A DNA stretch of 63,533 nt from Cryobacterium sp. Y82 (GTDB taxonomy: Bacteria; Actinomycetota; Actinomycetes; Actinomycetales; Microbacteriaceae), in contig NZ_PJJJ01000021.1 of NCBI RefSeq assembly GCF_002929495.1, forward strand, positions 1 through 63,533, given 5' to 3'. The position numbers were made by a program, and so were the translations under genes. Positions 50,130-60,223 of the stretch are shown here, in pieces. The first letter of the stretch is position 1, and every line of letters begins with the position of its first letter. The notes under the pieces are model-generated. The model ran no database searches. It had not been told where the DNA came from and worked only from the letters and a program-made list of their open reading frames with translations.

Positions 50130-51773
50130 TTACTCGGAGAACGCGGCGAAAGCGAGGCGCGGGAGACCGTCTGGGAACACCTGGACTCCGTTCAGGCCAG
50201 TTGCCACGCCGGTGAGATTGCGCGAGCGGAACAAAACAATCAGGGGGTTCTCCTCCTGAACGATCGACGTTGCCTCTTCGTACAGTGCCTTACGGCCCTC
50301 AAGGTCGCTCGTGACGGACGCCTTGTTCAGGGCGTCGTCGAGTTCGGGCGTGGAGAATCCGCTGTAATTCTGCGATCCACCCGTGCTCAGGAATGCACGC
50401 ATGTTGCCATCCGGATCGACACGGCCTGACCACTCTTGGAAGAGAACCGAGAAATCACCGACGTTGATCTGGCTGACGAGGCTACTTTCCTCACGCGGGT
50501 CGAGCTTCACGCTGAAGCCGGCGGCCGGGAGTTGCGACTGCAGCGCCTGCAGGTAACGCTGTGTGTCCGTGTTGGTCGATCCGAGGATAGTGAGCTCGAA
50601 CGGCACGGCAACGCCGGCTTCCTTCAGCAGTGCCTTGGACTTATCAGGATCGTACTCGTTGCAGGCGGTGGTCACATCGGTAGCGAAGTCGCTGCCTTCT
50701 CGGATGGGAGAACATGCCGATGTGTACCAACCCCCGAATGCGGTCTCCACGAGCGCTTCGCGGTCGACTGCATAGGAGAGGGCTTCGCGTACCTTCGAGT
50801 TGTTCGCAAGATCACCCTCGATGTCACCGGTTGGCTTTCCTGGGCCGCTCGTGTTGGCGACGTTGACAACGAGGCCGCGCCAGCCCAGAGCTGAGCTTTT
50901 CAGGACCTTGAGGTTTGGGTCGGCGGCAATGGCGTCGATGTTCTGGGTGGAAAGGGTATCCGCCACATCAATGTCGCCGGACTGGAGGTTGGCGCCTCGA
51001 ACGCTGGCATCGATGATCAGACGGAACTCGATGGTGTCGAGGTAAACCTTGTCCGCTGCGTAGTAGTTCGGATCCTTTTCCAGCGAAATAGCCGTCTGCG
51101 GAACCCAACTCACGAATTTGAAGGGACCAACGCACACAGGTGATGTACCGAAACCATCATCCCCCGTTGTCTTCAACGCAGTCGGACTCATGATCATCCC
51201 GGCCCGATCGGCGAGGACCGCAGGCAACACTGAGAAGGGCGTCGTATAGTGGAGGGCGACATGCGATTTATCGACGACCTCAATGGAATTAATGGGGCCA
51301 AGCTCCGACCTGCGCTTAGACGTCGGGAGATCGATGGCCCGCTGGAGCGAGTTCGCCACGGCAGCCGCGTCCATGGGAGTGCCGTCCGCAAAGACTGCAT
51401 CGCTGCGCAAGGGGATCGTGTAGGTCAGTCCATCGTCGGAGATCTCAGGGAGATCGGTCGCAAGCTGAGGCACGATGGATGCCTTCTCATCGGTGTCGTA
51501 GAGCTTCTCGCACATCGACGCGAGGACGAAACGGGAGTAAGACGTGCCGGCCTGAGTCGGGTCGAGGGTGTCAGGCTCCGAGGAGAGACCCATGACAAGA
51601 TCGCCACCCTTGACAGCCTCCGATTCGTTGAGGACCGTCCCGAAATCGTCTCCGCCCGGGTCAACAGCGACCGACGCCGACTTTGCCTCGACGGGACTGC
51701 AGGCCGTCAGGGTACCAAGGGCAGCGACGAGGACAAGTGCTGTCAACGTGTTGGAACGCGCGTTATGTCGCAT
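50130..51773 (-). CDS. ABC transporter substrate-binding lipoprotein (SBP family 5)
   Basis: This 547-residue solute-binding protein has a lipoprotein signal with lipobox LGTLTACSP (Cys about 25). DLVMGLSSEPDTLDPTQ and VPQLATDLPEISDDGLTYTIPLR are SBP_bac_5 signatures. The family binds peptides but also nickel and some oligosaccharides such as chitobiose, so the ligand need not be a peptide. It is the first gene of the permease-ggt operon. Confidence 0.9.
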   Translation of the reverse strand: MRHNARSNTLTALVLVAALGTLTACSPVEAKSASVAVDPGGDDFGTVLNESEAVKGGDLVMGLSSEPDTLDPTQAGTSYSRFVLASMCEKLYDTDEKASIVPQLATDLPEISDDGLTYTIPLRSDAVFADGTPMDAAAVANSLQRAIDLPTSKRRSELGPINSIEVVDKSHVALHYTTPFSVLPAVLADRAGMIMSPTALKTTGDDGFGTSPVCVGPFKFVSWVPQTAISLEKDPNYYAADKVYLDTIEFRLIIDASVRGANLQSGDIDVADTLSTQNIDAIAADPNLKVLKSSALGWRGLVVNVANTSGPGKPTGDIEGDLANNSKVREALSYAVDREALVETAFGGWYTSACSPIREGSDFATDVTTACNEYDPDKSKALLKEAGVAVPFELTILGSTNTDTQRYLQALQSQLPAAGFSVKLDPREESSLVSQINVGDFSVLFQEWSGRVDPDGNMRAFLSTGGSQNYSGFSTPELDDALNKASVTSDLEGRKALYEEATSIVQEENPLIVLFRSRNLTGVATGLNGVQVFPDGLPRLAFAAFSE

Positions 51774-52108
51774 TGATTTTCTCTTTCGTCTTCATTGGTT
51801 TTGGAGAATGACTCGCTCTTCCGCTCGGTCCCCCACCGGAACCGCTTGTGTCTCGCACCCTCAGGTCGCTAAAACGAGCGTTGGTTGATACTAGCTGACT
51901 TGAAAATAAAAATAAGCAAATTTATTAACTTAGTTGCTTGATCAATATGTAATGAAAATCTCGCGCTCCAGTTCATCCATTTGCAATAGACAATGGCTTG
52001 CTTGAGTTCTGTAACCCGATTAACCTAGTATGCAAGAACGTTGTCCGTAGTAGTTCTCAAAAGCCTGCGGCCTGACTCTCACCGACTCAGAGCGAAGAAA
52101 GGCAGCTC
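51774..52108. other. 335-bp divergent promoter region, SBP gene/ATPase gene
   Basis: This AT-rich region separates the SBP operon from the ATPase gene. It contains the operator-like GTTAATAAATTTGCTTA at 51913-51929 (minus strand). AGAAAGG(CAGCTC) upstream of 52109 is the likely ribosome-binding site of the ATPase gene. No gene is visible. Confidence 0.5.
51913..51929 (-). promoter_or_regulatory. operator-like site matching the nagB/kinase region
   Basis: GTTAATAAATTTGCTTA matches GTTAATAATATTGTTTT at 45518 in 12-13 of 17 positions. It suggests that one regulator, probably the ROK protein, controls both divergent units. Confidence 0.5.
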
Positions 52109-53788
52109 ATGGCGATTTCACCCCGCACTACTGCGACTCATACAGGACGTGTGCTATCCGTCACGGAATTACACGTTGCCTTCAGTACGGAGAATGGGAA
52201 AGTCGAAGCCCTCAAGGGAATAACCTTCGATGTGAAAAAAGGAGAAATTCTCGCGATAGTCGGCGAGTCCGGCTCAGGCAAATCCGTGGCTGCCCGTGCC
52301 GCGCTCGGCCTGCTTCCGCGCACGGCAATAGTGACGGGCTCGATCGAGCTCTTGGGCAGGGATCTCCTGAACCTCTCGCCACGTGACCTCCAAAGCATTC
52401 GCGGTCGCAAGGCATCGATGATCTTCCAGGAGCCCGCATCAGCACTCGATCCCGTTTACCGGGTCGGGGACCAACTCGTTGAAGCGCTTATGGCACACGG
52501 AGACCTTGCACGAAAAAGTGCAAGAGAACGTGCAATTGAATTGCTGAACCTAGTTGGAATCCCGGATCCCGCAAAGCGCATCCGCTCGTACCCTCATCAG
52601 CTCTCCGGCGGCCAGCAACAGCGGGTAATGATCGCCATGGCCATAGCACTCGATCCGCCGCTCATCATCGCCGACGAGCCGACCACCGCGCTGGACGTGA
52701 CTGTGCAAGCGTCAATCATGGAGCTCCTGCGCTCGCTCCGCGACCGGCTCGGCATCTCGATCCTCCTAATCAGCCACAACATGGGCGTTGTTGCTGACCT
52801 AGCTGACCGGATCATCGTGATGAACAAAGGGGAAATCGTCGAGGATGGCGAGGTGAACCAAGTCTTCGCGGCCCCGGTAGCTGAATACACGCGCACCCTA
52901 CTGGCAGCCGTGCCGCGGCTATTCGATGAGGCACGTCCGGACGAACTGGTCAAAGAACGGGACTCGACGATCGAACCCGCACTCCGACTGGATAATGTGA
53001 CAGTGACCTATCCAGGCGGATTCCGCCGACCTCCCGTCAAAGCGGTCAAGAAGGTGAATCTGGAAATTGCACCCGGCGAAATCCTCGGCCTGGTCGGCGA
53101 GTCCGGTTCTGGAAAGTCGACCCTCACGAAAGCGGTGCTGGGGCTCGTGTCTCCGGCATCTGGCCAGGTGCGGACTCTGGGCGTCGACCCGGCGGTGGCC
53201 CGCGGGTCTGAGCTCACTCGCTTGCGCCGTAACCTCGGCATGGTATTCCAGGACCCACGCAGTTCGCTCAATCCGCGCATGACACTGGGTGAAGGCATCG
53301 CCGAACCGCTGGCGATCCACAAAGTAGGGTCGAAAAATGACCGCCGCAAGCGGACGCTTGAACTGCTGGACGCGGTTCAGCTGCCGTCGAATTTCGCCCA
53401 GCGCTTCCCGCACGAGCTTTCCGGTGGCCAGCGTCAGCGCGCGAGCTTGGCTCGCGCCCTGAGCTTGAGTCCGAAGCTTGTTCTCGCAGACGAACCGACC
53501 TCGGCCTTAGATGTGTCCGTTCAGGCAGCGGTTCTCGAGTTGTTCCTCGACTTGCAGCGAGAGTTCAATTTCGCCTGCCTGTTCATCACACACGACCTGG
53601 CTGTCGTCGGCTCCCTAGCCCATCGACTCGCCGTCATGCGATATGGCGAGATCGTCGAGCTCGGCTCCACCCGAGAGGTGTTGCACTCGCCGAGACACGC
53701 CTACACCCGAAACCTGATCAACGCGGTACCGTTGCCCGATCCTGGGGCCCAGGCATTGAAGCGCGAGGCTCGAGCCAAGGCCGTGTGA
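52109..53788 (+). CDS. dual ABC ATPase (DppD-DppF fusion)
   Basis: This 559-residue protein has two complete nucleotide-binding domains. NBD1 (about 12-270) shows GESGSGKSVAARA, LSGGQQQRVMIAMA and IIADEPTTALDV. NBD2 (about 290-550) shows GESGSGKSTLTKA, LSGGQRQRASLARAL and LVLADEPTSALDV. It powers the peptide-type importer encoded divergently. The single-chain fusion is common for this transporter class in actinobacteria. Confidence 0.92.
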   Translation: MAISPRTTATHTGRVLSVTELHVAFSTENGKVEALKGITFDVKKGEILAIVGESGSGKSVAARAALGLLPRTAIVTGSIELLGRDLLNLSPRDLQSIRGRKASMIFQEPASALDPVYRVGDQLVEALMAHGDLARKSARERAIELLNLVGIPDPAKRIRSYPHQLSGGQQQRVMIAMAIALDPPLIIADEPTTALDVTVQASIMELLRSLRDRLGISILLISHNMGVVADLADRIIVMNKGEIVEDGEVNQVFAAPVAEYTRTLLAAVPRLFDEARPDELVKERDSTIEPALRLDNVTVTYPGGFRRPPVKAVKKVNLEIAPGEILGLVGESGSGKSTLTKAVLGLVSPASGQVRTLGVDPAVARGSELTRLRRNLGMVFQDPRSSLNPRMTLGEGIAEPLAIHKVGSKNDRRKRTLELLDAVQLPSNFAQRFPHELSGGQRQRASLARALSLSPKLVLADEPTSALDVSVQAAVLELFLDLQREFNFACLFITHDLAVVGSLAHRLAVMRYGEIVELGSTREVLHSPRHAYTRNLINAVPLPDPGAQALKREARAKAV

Positions 53789-53922
53789 GGCGGGTCCTCA
53801 CTCCCTGACCACCACACCTCCCGAGATCGCCAATCCCTCAGCTGTCTAGCCACCATTCACGGCAATTCCATGCACCCACGCCAAGCGCGTCCAAAGGGGT
53901 AGGCACCACACTGACGAAATCG

Positions 53923-53989
53923 GGGCTGTCTCTTTGACGGTGTTTTCGGCCTGACGGGACTGTCTCTTAAACGGTGTTTCCGGCCTGAC
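53923..53989 (+). repeat. tandem copies of an IS256-type terminal repeat
   Basis: GGGCTGTCTCTTTGACGGTG... (53923-53955) and GGGACTGTCTCTTAAACGGTG... (53956-53989) are adjacent 33- and 34-bp copies, about 85% identical, both ending GGCCTGAC. The second matches the inverted right end at 55317-55342. Two left ends side by side suggest two overlapping insertion events or a deletion between two copies. Confidence 0.65.
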
Positions 53990-55342
53990 GCGCTGGACGT
54001 GGGTCTGGCGGGAAAGGCGCCGTGATGACGACACTTGATGCTGTGACGAAGAAAACGAAATCTGAGCCCACTCGTGAGGCGGTGGCGGCGAAGGAATGGG
54101 TGCGCTTGGCCAAAGAGCAGGGCCTGGCCCTTGACGGTCCGAATAGGCTGCTGGGCCAGTTCACGAAAAGATTTCTCGAGACCGCGCTGAACGAGGAAAT
54201 GACCGATCACCTCGGTCATGAAAAGAACCGTGCGCCGGACGAGCGTGACGACTCGAACGTGCGCAATGGGACCCGCACCAAAACGGTGATCAGTCCCACG
54301 ACGGGGCCGGTCACCATTCAGGTGCCCCGTGATCGGGACGGCACGTTCACTCCGGTGATCGTGCCGAAACGACATCGCCGTTTGACTGGCGTCGATGATA
54401 TCGTGCTGTCCTTGTATGCTCGCGGTCTCACGACCGGCGAGATCAGCGCGCACTTCAACCAGATTCATGGTGCGCAGGTATCGAAAAAGACCATCTCCCG
54501 CATCACAGACAAAGTGATCGAGGGGATGCAGACCTGGCAGTCACGCCCGTTGGACGCCGGGCAGTTTCTACTGATCGTTGCGAATCCCGAGCAGGGAGAA
54601 ACCAATGGGCAGATCGCCAACCGGCCCATCTACGCGGCCATCGGCGTGACTCTGGACGGTGAGAAGGACATTCTCGGGTTGTGGGCCGGCACCGGCGGTT
54701 AGGGCGCCAAGTTCTGGATGTCTGTCCTGACCGATATCAAGAACCGTGGTGTCATCGACACGTTCTTCCTGGTCTGGGACGGTTTGAAGGGTCTGCCCGA
54801 CGTCGTTGGGAACGTGTGGCCGTTGACGACGGTGCAGACCTGCATCATTCATCTGATTCGGAACACGTTCAAGCTCGCCTCAAAGAAGGATTGGGATGCG
54901 ATGAAACGAGCGGTGAAGCCGATCTACACCGCTCCGACCGTCGACGCCGCGCGGGCAGCGTTGGATGATCTGACCAAGATCTGGGGGAAGAAATACGGTG
55001 CGATCGTCCGTTTGTGGGAGTCGGCGTGGGAAGAGTTCACCCCGTTCCTGTCCTACGATCCCGAGATTCGCCACGTGATCTGCTCCACCAATGCGATCGA
55101 GTCGCTCAACGCCCGGTATCGGCGGGCGGTGCGCGCGCGAGGACATTTCCCCACCGAGCAGGCCGCTCTGAAATGCTTGTCTCTGGTCACGCGAAGTCTC
55201 GACCCCACCGGAGTAGGCCGAGCCCGTTGAACGATGAGGTGGAAACCAGCGCTCAACGCCTTCGTCATCACCTTCCACGACCGCTGGCCGAACGCAGAAT
55301 CCTACTAATGAAAAACGCCGGAAACACCGTTACCAAGACACC
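53956..55342 (+). mobile_element. defective IS256-family insertion sequence
   Basis: The left end GGGACTGTCTCTTAAACGG... and right end GCCGGAAACACCGTTACCAA... form imperfect inverted repeats of about 26 bp. The element holds one transposase pseudogene. I see no matching 8-bp target duplication, so a deletion has probably altered a flank. Confidence 0.7.
54025..55308 (+). pseudogene. IS256-family transposase with two in-frame stops
   Basis: The frame encodes an IS256/MULE transposase, but TAG at 54700-54702 replaces the Glu codon of GEGAKFW. TGA at 55228-55230 replaces the Trp codon before TMRWKPALNAF. In addition, the segment with the first catalytic Asp (expected IDA) reads LLIVANPEQGETN. 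In the +1 frame the same DNA gives SLRIPSREK, like the active family, so two small indels flank it. The second Asp (VWDGLKGLP) and the Glu (STNAIESLNARYRRA) remain. The transposase cannot be active. Confidence 0.88.
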
Positions 55343-55344
55343 CC

Positions 55345-55572
55345 CGGCCGCCGGGCCGACCGCGGCGCGAGCACGGGGGAGGACGGGCGCGCGTCCATTC
55401 AAGATGACGTTTAGCCAAGGTTCGCCAAGCCATGGCTGTGATGGGGCAGCGGGAAACCAAGATGGGTGCTCTCTGTAAGGAGCTCGGGGTCACCCGGCAG
55501 ACGCTGTACCGCCATGTTTCCCCGTTGGGGGAGCTGCGACCTGACGGCGCGAAGCGTCTCTCCCAGGAGTAG
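55345..55572 (+). pseudogene. 3' stub of a serine resolvase
   Basis: The in-frame GPTAARARGRTGARPFKMT, then after a +1 shift near 55412 AKVRQAMAVMGQRETKMGAL and CKELGVTRQTLYRHVSPLG, is the C-terminal helix-turn-helix of a Tn3-type resolvase. The catalytic N-terminal part is missing, and the stub starts right at the IS256 end. The IS probably inserted into the resolvase gene and the other half was deleted. Confidence 0.6.
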
Positions 55573-55715
55573 TAGCACCGCTGGCTGAGAATTGTGCCGG
55601 ATGGGTGTGGCGGCCGTCGTCTTTTGCGACTGAAACTTCGCCGCATTGTTGTGATGGGCAGGAAGAGATCCGCGGTGAGTGTCACCCGACCCCAAGTTGT
55701 TTGTCTTCTTTATTG

Positions 55716-56576
55716 TCAGCTGCCGTCGGCGGCCAGGGCCTCTGCGTCACTCGACCGGGTCAAGGCTAGATTGACGACGTGGACAACAATTCCGCTCTCG
55801 GCGATCAAAGCGAGGGCTTCTGGGTTTGCGCTGGAGTCAGTGACAAAGTCATCGATCTCACTGAGGTCGGCCATCTTCGCAAAGGTCACCTGACCTACTT
55901 TGGACCCGTCGGCGACGACGATGACTCGCCGAGCCTTCGCGACCATTGCATGATTTGTTCGAGCTTCCGTTTCATCATGCGTCGTCACTCCACCAGCCGC
56001 GCTTATGCCGTCTGTGCCGAGTACAGCAGTGGCAACATTGATGGCGTTGAACGTGTATTCCGATAGAAAACCCACGGCCTCAAATGAGCTTTGTCGAACG
56101 ACCCCTCCTGTAATGATCACTTTGATGAGTGGGCGTGCAGCGCACTCCATGGCTATGGTCAGCGAATTGGTCACAATCGTCAGCTCTGAACGGTTGCGGA
56201 GCGCGCGGGCAACCTCTTCAGTCGTCGTGCCACCGCTGAGAGCGAGAGCATACGGACCAGGCGGAATCATCTCCACAGTTCTGCGTGCAATGAGATGCTT
56301 GGCCTCTCGGTACTGATTGTTTCGAAGCCGGACCGGAATCTCATTACGGGCATCCAACGCCCGAGCGCCGCCGTGGGTGCGAATCAGGAGACCCTGCTCA
56401 TCCAAATCGGCGAGATCACGGCGCAACGTGGCAGTCGTAGTTCCGACCTCAGCGGCAAGCATCCCGAGCGACATGCTCGTCTGTTCGTGCAGAAGCGACA
56501 GTACAGCACGCATACGCTCCGATCGCTTGCTGGATAGAGCGCGGGGAATGGATGGATATGAGCTGTTCTGAGGCAT
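55716..56576 (-). CDS. DeoR-family repressor (AgaR/GatR-like)
   Basis: This 286-residue regulator has the DeoR HTH (MLAAEVGTTTATLRRDLADLDEQGLLIRTHGGA, about 38-70) and a C-terminal sugar-phosphate-sensing domain (LALSGGTTTEEVARAL; GTDGISAAGGVTTHDETEARTNHAMV; ADGSKVGQVTFAKM). It is divergent from the aldolase/AgaS operon and probably represses it until a phosphorylated sugar accumulates. The AT-rich TTATTTATGTTCATTTTAA near 56605-56623 is a plausible site. Confidence 0.9.
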   Translation of the reverse strand: MPQNSSYPSIPRALSSKRSERMRAVLSLLHEQTSMSLGMLAAEVGTTTATLRRDLADLDEQGLLIRTHGGARALDARNEIPVRLRNNQYREAKHLIARRTVEMIPPGPYALALSGGTTTEEVARALRNRSELTIVTNSLTIAMECAARPLIKVIITGGVVRQSSFEAVGFLSEYTFNAINVATAVLGTDGISAAGGVTTHDETEARTNHAMVAKARRVIVVADGSKVGQVTFAKMADLSEIDDFVTDSSANPEALALIAESGIVVHVVNLALTRSSDAEALAADGS

Positions 56577-56745
56577 GAACTACCTTCGCTGGTAGGGATA
56601 CGTACATTATTTATGTTCATTTTAACCAAAAAATTGCACGATTCAAGCAATTGGACGCACCATGAGTCATGACAAAGACGAATAGGACGGATGGTGCTGT
56701 CCCGGCGCAATCCGTTCCGCTCGGCGGCGCATGGAGGGAGGGATC

Positions 56746-57606
56746 ATGACGCTCGCTACGACCCGGGACCTCGTCGATCGCGCAGTAGCCGGGAATCGTG
56801 CCGTACTTGCCTTCAACATGATCACGCTCGAACATGCTGAGGCCATTGTCACCGGCGTCGAGCGCGCCAACAGCACCGCCATCCTGCAGGTGAGTGAGAA
56901 CGCGATCCGATTTCACGGAGGCAAGTTTTCACCCATCATCGCGGCGTGCGCGAGGATCGCCATCGAGGCGACCGTGCCCATCTCTATTCACTTCGATCAT
57001 TTCCAGGACCTTGCGTTGACCGAGCTGGCGATCGATCTTGCCGCTGAGTTCGGGGTGAGCTCGATAATGGTCGACGCCGCGCGCCTTCCCTACGGCCAGA
57101 ATATTCAGCAGACCTGCGCCCTGACCCAGCGAGCCCATGCGCAGGGCCTTTGGGTCGAAGGTGAACTCGGCGAGATCGGCGGCAAGGACGGACCTCACTC
57201 CCCGTTTGCGCGCACCCATCCCGATGAGGCCCGCGATTTCGTGCAAAAAACCGCTGTCGATGGGCTCGCCGTGGCGGTCGGCAGCTCACATGCGATGACG
57301 TCGCAGAACGCACGGCTCGACATGGCATTGATCGCGGAACTCGTTCTCGGCGTGCCTGTGCCCCTTGTCCTCCACGGGTCATCCGGGGTTGCTGATGAAA
57401 CCCTCGTAGGCGCAATCGCCGCCGGGATGCGAAAAATTAACGTCGGAACAGCATTGAACGTCGTCTTCACCCGCGAGGTGCGGCGCTTCTTAGACATGAA
57501 CCTCGCGGTCACCGATCCACGGAAGTATATCCGCAAGGGATCCGAATCGATGGCACGCACCGTCACCCATCTCTGCACGCTCGTCGACGCGGCACCCAGC
57601 CACTGA
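56746..57606 (+). CDS. kbaY: class II tagatose/fructose-bisphosphate aldolase (KbaY/GatY-like)
   Basis: This 286-residue zinc aldolase has metal-binding histidines in [10 protein letters not shown] and [11 protein letters not shown], plus [13 protein letters not shown] and [12 protein letters not shown]. It should cleave tagatose-1,6-bisphosphate into DHAP and glyceraldehyde-3-phosphate. FbaA-like activity on fructose bisphosphate is possible, but the KbaZ-like neighbour supports tagatose. ATG 56746 follows a strong GGAGGGAGG. Confidence 0.85.
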   Translation: MTLATTRDLVDRAVAGNRAVLAFNMITLEHAEAIVTGVERANSTAILQVSENAIRFHGGKFSPIIAACARIAIEATVPISIHFDHFQDLALTELAIDLAAEFGVSSIMVDAARLPYGQNIQQTCALTQRAHAQGLWVEGELGEIGGKDGPHSPFARTHPDEARDFVQKTAVDGLAVAVGSSHAMTSQNARLDMALIAELVLGVPVPLVLHGSSGVADETLVGAIAAGMRKINVGTALNVVFTREVRRFLDMNLAVTDPRKYIRKGSESMARTVTHLCTLVDAAPSH

Positions 57607-57709
57607 CCGCTCGCCGACGTACTCAAATCGACCATTACGCCCAACGAATCACCACCGACACCGGCACCTACACAAGGGGGGTATCGGTGGGAAACTGCAA
57701 AGGAGCACG

Positions 57710-59044
57710 ATGCAAAATCACCTGTGGAACACAGTACGCCGACACAAGGCAGGTGAAACTGTCGGTATCTACTCCGTGTGCTCGGCACACCCGGCTGTCC
57801 TCGAAGCCGCTATCCGCCAGGCGGATTTTGATGACACATATGTGCTCATCGAGGCGACCTCCAACCAGGTCGACCAGTTCGGCGGGTACACCGGCATGCG
57901 CCCGGCCGACTTCCGTGAACTGGTCTACTCGATTGCCGACGAGATCGGCTTCGCCAGGGACCGCCTCGTGCTCGGTGGAGATCACCTGGGACCGAACCGG
58001 TGGCAGAAGCAGCCCGCCGCGGAAGCCATGGCTAACGCCGAGACGCTGGTCGCGACCTATGTCGAGGCCGGTTACACCAAGATCCATCTCGATTGCAGCA
58101 TGTCCTGTGCCGGCGACCCCGTGCCGCTCGGCGACGAACTAGTCGCGCAGCGAACGGCCCGACTGCTCCGTGTTGCGGAGGACACAGCCGCACGGGCCGG
58201 GCTCGCCACCGAGACCCTGTACGTGATCGGAACCGAGGTTCCCGTTCCCGGCGGCGCGCACGAGACTTTGGGCGAATTGACCGCGACTCCGCCGGAGGCG
58301 GCTAGAAAAACTTTGGATCGTCACCGGGCCGCGTTCGCGGAAGTTGGCCTCACCGACATCTGGCCTCGCATCGTCGCGCTCGTTGTGCAACCTGCGGTCG
58401 AATTCGACCATCTTCAAGTCATCGACTACCGCCGCGCAGGGACCGCCCGGCTGCGAACCGTGCTGAACGACGAACCCGGACTGCTCTTCGAGGCTCACTC
58501 CACCGACTACCAAGACCAGGGTCGGCTCGCTGAGCTCGTCGAAGACCACTGGGCGATTCTCAAGGTAGGCCCTGGACTGACCTTCGCCATGCGCGAGGCG
58601 CTCTTCGCATTGGCCAAGATCGAGGACGAACTAGTGCCGGTGGACGAACGCTCCGACCTTATCGACGTGATCGATGGCCAGATGCTTGCCCACCCGGAAT
58701 ATTGGGAGGGTTACTACGAGGGCACGGCCACTGACCAGCAGATCGCACGTCGATTCAGCTACAGCGACCGGATGCGCTATTACTGGCCCGATGCAGAGAT
58801 CGAACAGGCAACGAACCGCCTCTACGCGAACCTAGCGAAGCTGGACATTCCGCTGCCGCTGATCAGCCAGTTCCTACCGGACCAGTACGCGCGGGTCCGC
58901 GCTGGAACCCTTGCCCCTGAACCGCGCGCACTCGTCGTCGACAAGATCCGCGACGCCCTGCGCCCATACGCGTACGCCTGCTTCCCGGCGGTCCGCGACC
59001 GTGCCACTACGACCACCACAACCAACGGAGCCCTCTTTGTCTAG
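57710..59044 (+). CDS. kbaZ: tagatose-bisphosphate aldolase non-catalytic subunit (KbaZ/GatZ-like)
   Basis: This 444-residue protein carries the family hallmarks: [50 protein letters not shown] and [16 protein letters not shown]. In E. coli the homologue stabilises and activates the catalytic KbaY/GatY aldolase. An AAAGGAG site lies 5 nt before the ATG. Its stop overlaps the TTG start of the agaS-like gene. Confidence 0.9.
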   Translation: MQNHLWNTVRRHKAGETVGIYSVCSAHPAVLEAAIRQADFDDTYVLIEATSNQVDQFGGYTGMRPADFRELVYSIADEIGFARDRLVLGGDHLGPNRWQKQPAAEAMANAETLVATYVEAGYTKIHLDCSMSCAGDPVPLGDELVAQRTARLLRVAEDTAARAGLATETLYVIGTEVPVPGGAHETLGELTATPPEAARKTLDRHRAAFAEVGLTDIWPRIVALVVQPAVEFDHLQVIDYRRAGTARLRTVLNDEPGLLFEAHSTDYQDQGRLAELVEDHWAILKVGPGLTFAMREALFALAKIEDELVPVDERSDLIDVIDGQMLAHPEYWEGYYEGTATDQQIARRFSYSDRMRYYWPDAEIEQATNRLYANLAKLDIPLPLISQFLPDQYARVRAGTLAPEPRALVVDKIRDALRPYAYACFPAVRDRATTTTTTNGALFV

Positions 59045-60218
59045 TCTCAGTCCCGCCGCCGTCGGCCACGCCGGCCTTCCCGGTTCGTCGACCACCTTCC
59101 GCGAAATCGCTCAACAGCCGGACGTATGGCGCGAAGCATCCGAAAATGTTGCCGCCCAGCGCCCAGCGATCGAGGCCTTCCTCACGCCGCTCCTCGGACG
59201 ATCCGATCTTCGCATCGTGCTCACCGGCGCCGGATCTTCCGCCTTCGTTGGAGATATCGCTGCCCCGGCCTTGGCCCGCCTTCTTGGCCGTCGCGTCGAG
59301 GCAGTCGCCACGACGGACATCGTTTCTAATCCGAGGGAATGCTTCGCCGAAGACGTGCCCACCCTCCTCGTCTCGTTCGCCCGCTCGGGCAACAGCCCCG
59401 AAAGTAGTGCTTCCACGGTCCTGGCCGACGAGATCCTCACAGACGTGAGCCACCTCATCCTTACCTGCGACGAAACCGGAGACCTGTCCAGGCACCACGA
59501 GGGCCGCGCAAAGTCGAAAGTTGTCCTCACCCCGCGACGCTCCAACGACGAAGGCTTCGCCATGACGTCGAGCTTCACCTCGATGCTGCTGACGAGCCTG
59601 CTCATTCTGGGCGGTCCGAATGAAGCCGCCGTCACGGCACTCTCCGCCGCCGCATCCCGGATCATCGAGCACCGTCAAGAGGAGATCAACGTCCTGGCAG
59701 CATCCGGGTTCAAACGCATCGTCTATATCGGCAGCGGCCCGCTGACCGGTCTCGCCCGGGAATCCGCCCTCAAGCTCCTTGAACTGACTGCGGGTAAGGT
59801 CGTCACCTACTACGACTCCGCCCTGGGGTTCCGGCACGGACCGAAGTCTGTCCTGGACGAGACCACGCTCGCCCTCGTCTATGTCTCGTCCGACCCGTAT
59901 ACCCGTCAGTACGACTGGGACATGGCCGCCGAGCTGCGCAAGATGCTCTCCCCCGAACGAGTCATCGTGATCTCCCCCGAGCCGCTCCCCGCTGACGATG
60001 GCCGAACGTGGCTTCTCGGCGAACTGACGGGCCTCGACGACGCTTTCCTTGCCGTCGGATACGTCGTCATCGCCCAACTCGTCGGCCTCGCGTTCTCACT
60101 TAAATTGGGCGCGACCCCCGACAACCCCTTCCCGAGCGGAGATGTCACCCGCGTCGTCAAGGGCGTATACATTCACCCACTGCCAGCCTCGACCAGCACG
60201 GCGTCGAGAGTGATCTAA
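59037..60218 (+). CDS. agaS: AgaS-like SIS-domain galactosamine-6-phosphate deaminase/isomerase
   Basis: This 393-residue protein has two SIS domains. SIS1 shows [21 protein letters not shown] and [18 protein letters not shown]2 shows [22 protein letters not shown] and [13 protein letters not shown]. AgaS converts galactosamine-6-phosphate to tagatose-6-phosphate with loss of ammonia. The TTG start at 59037 overlaps the kbaZ stop and follows CGGAG. The frame continues upstream inside kbaZ, but this start is the only one with coupling. Confidence 0.88.
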   Translation: MSSLSPAAVGHAGLPGSSTTFREIAQQPDVWREASENVAAQRPAIEAFLTPLLGRSDLRIVLTGAGSSAFVGDIAAPALARLLGRRVEAVATTDIVSNPRECFAEDVPTLLVSFARSGNSPESSASTVLADEILTDVSHLILTCDETGDLSRHHEGRAKSKVVLTPRRSNDEGFAMTSSFTSMLLTSLLILGGPNEAAVTALSAAASRIIEHRQEEINVLAASGFKRIVYIGSGPLTGLARESALKLLELTAGKVVTYYDSALGFRHGPKSVLDETTLALVYVSSDPYTRQYDWDMAAELRKMLSPERVIVISPEPLPADDGRTWLLGELTGLDDAFLAVGYVVIAQLVGLAFSLKLGATPDNPFPSGDVTRVVKGVYIHPLPASTSTASRVI

Positions 60219-60223
60219 CCGCC

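Noticed and set aside
53923..53989. Two adjacent 33-34-bp similar units as a mini CRISPR array
   Set aside because: There is no spacer between them and they match the IS256 terminal repeat; no cas gene is present.
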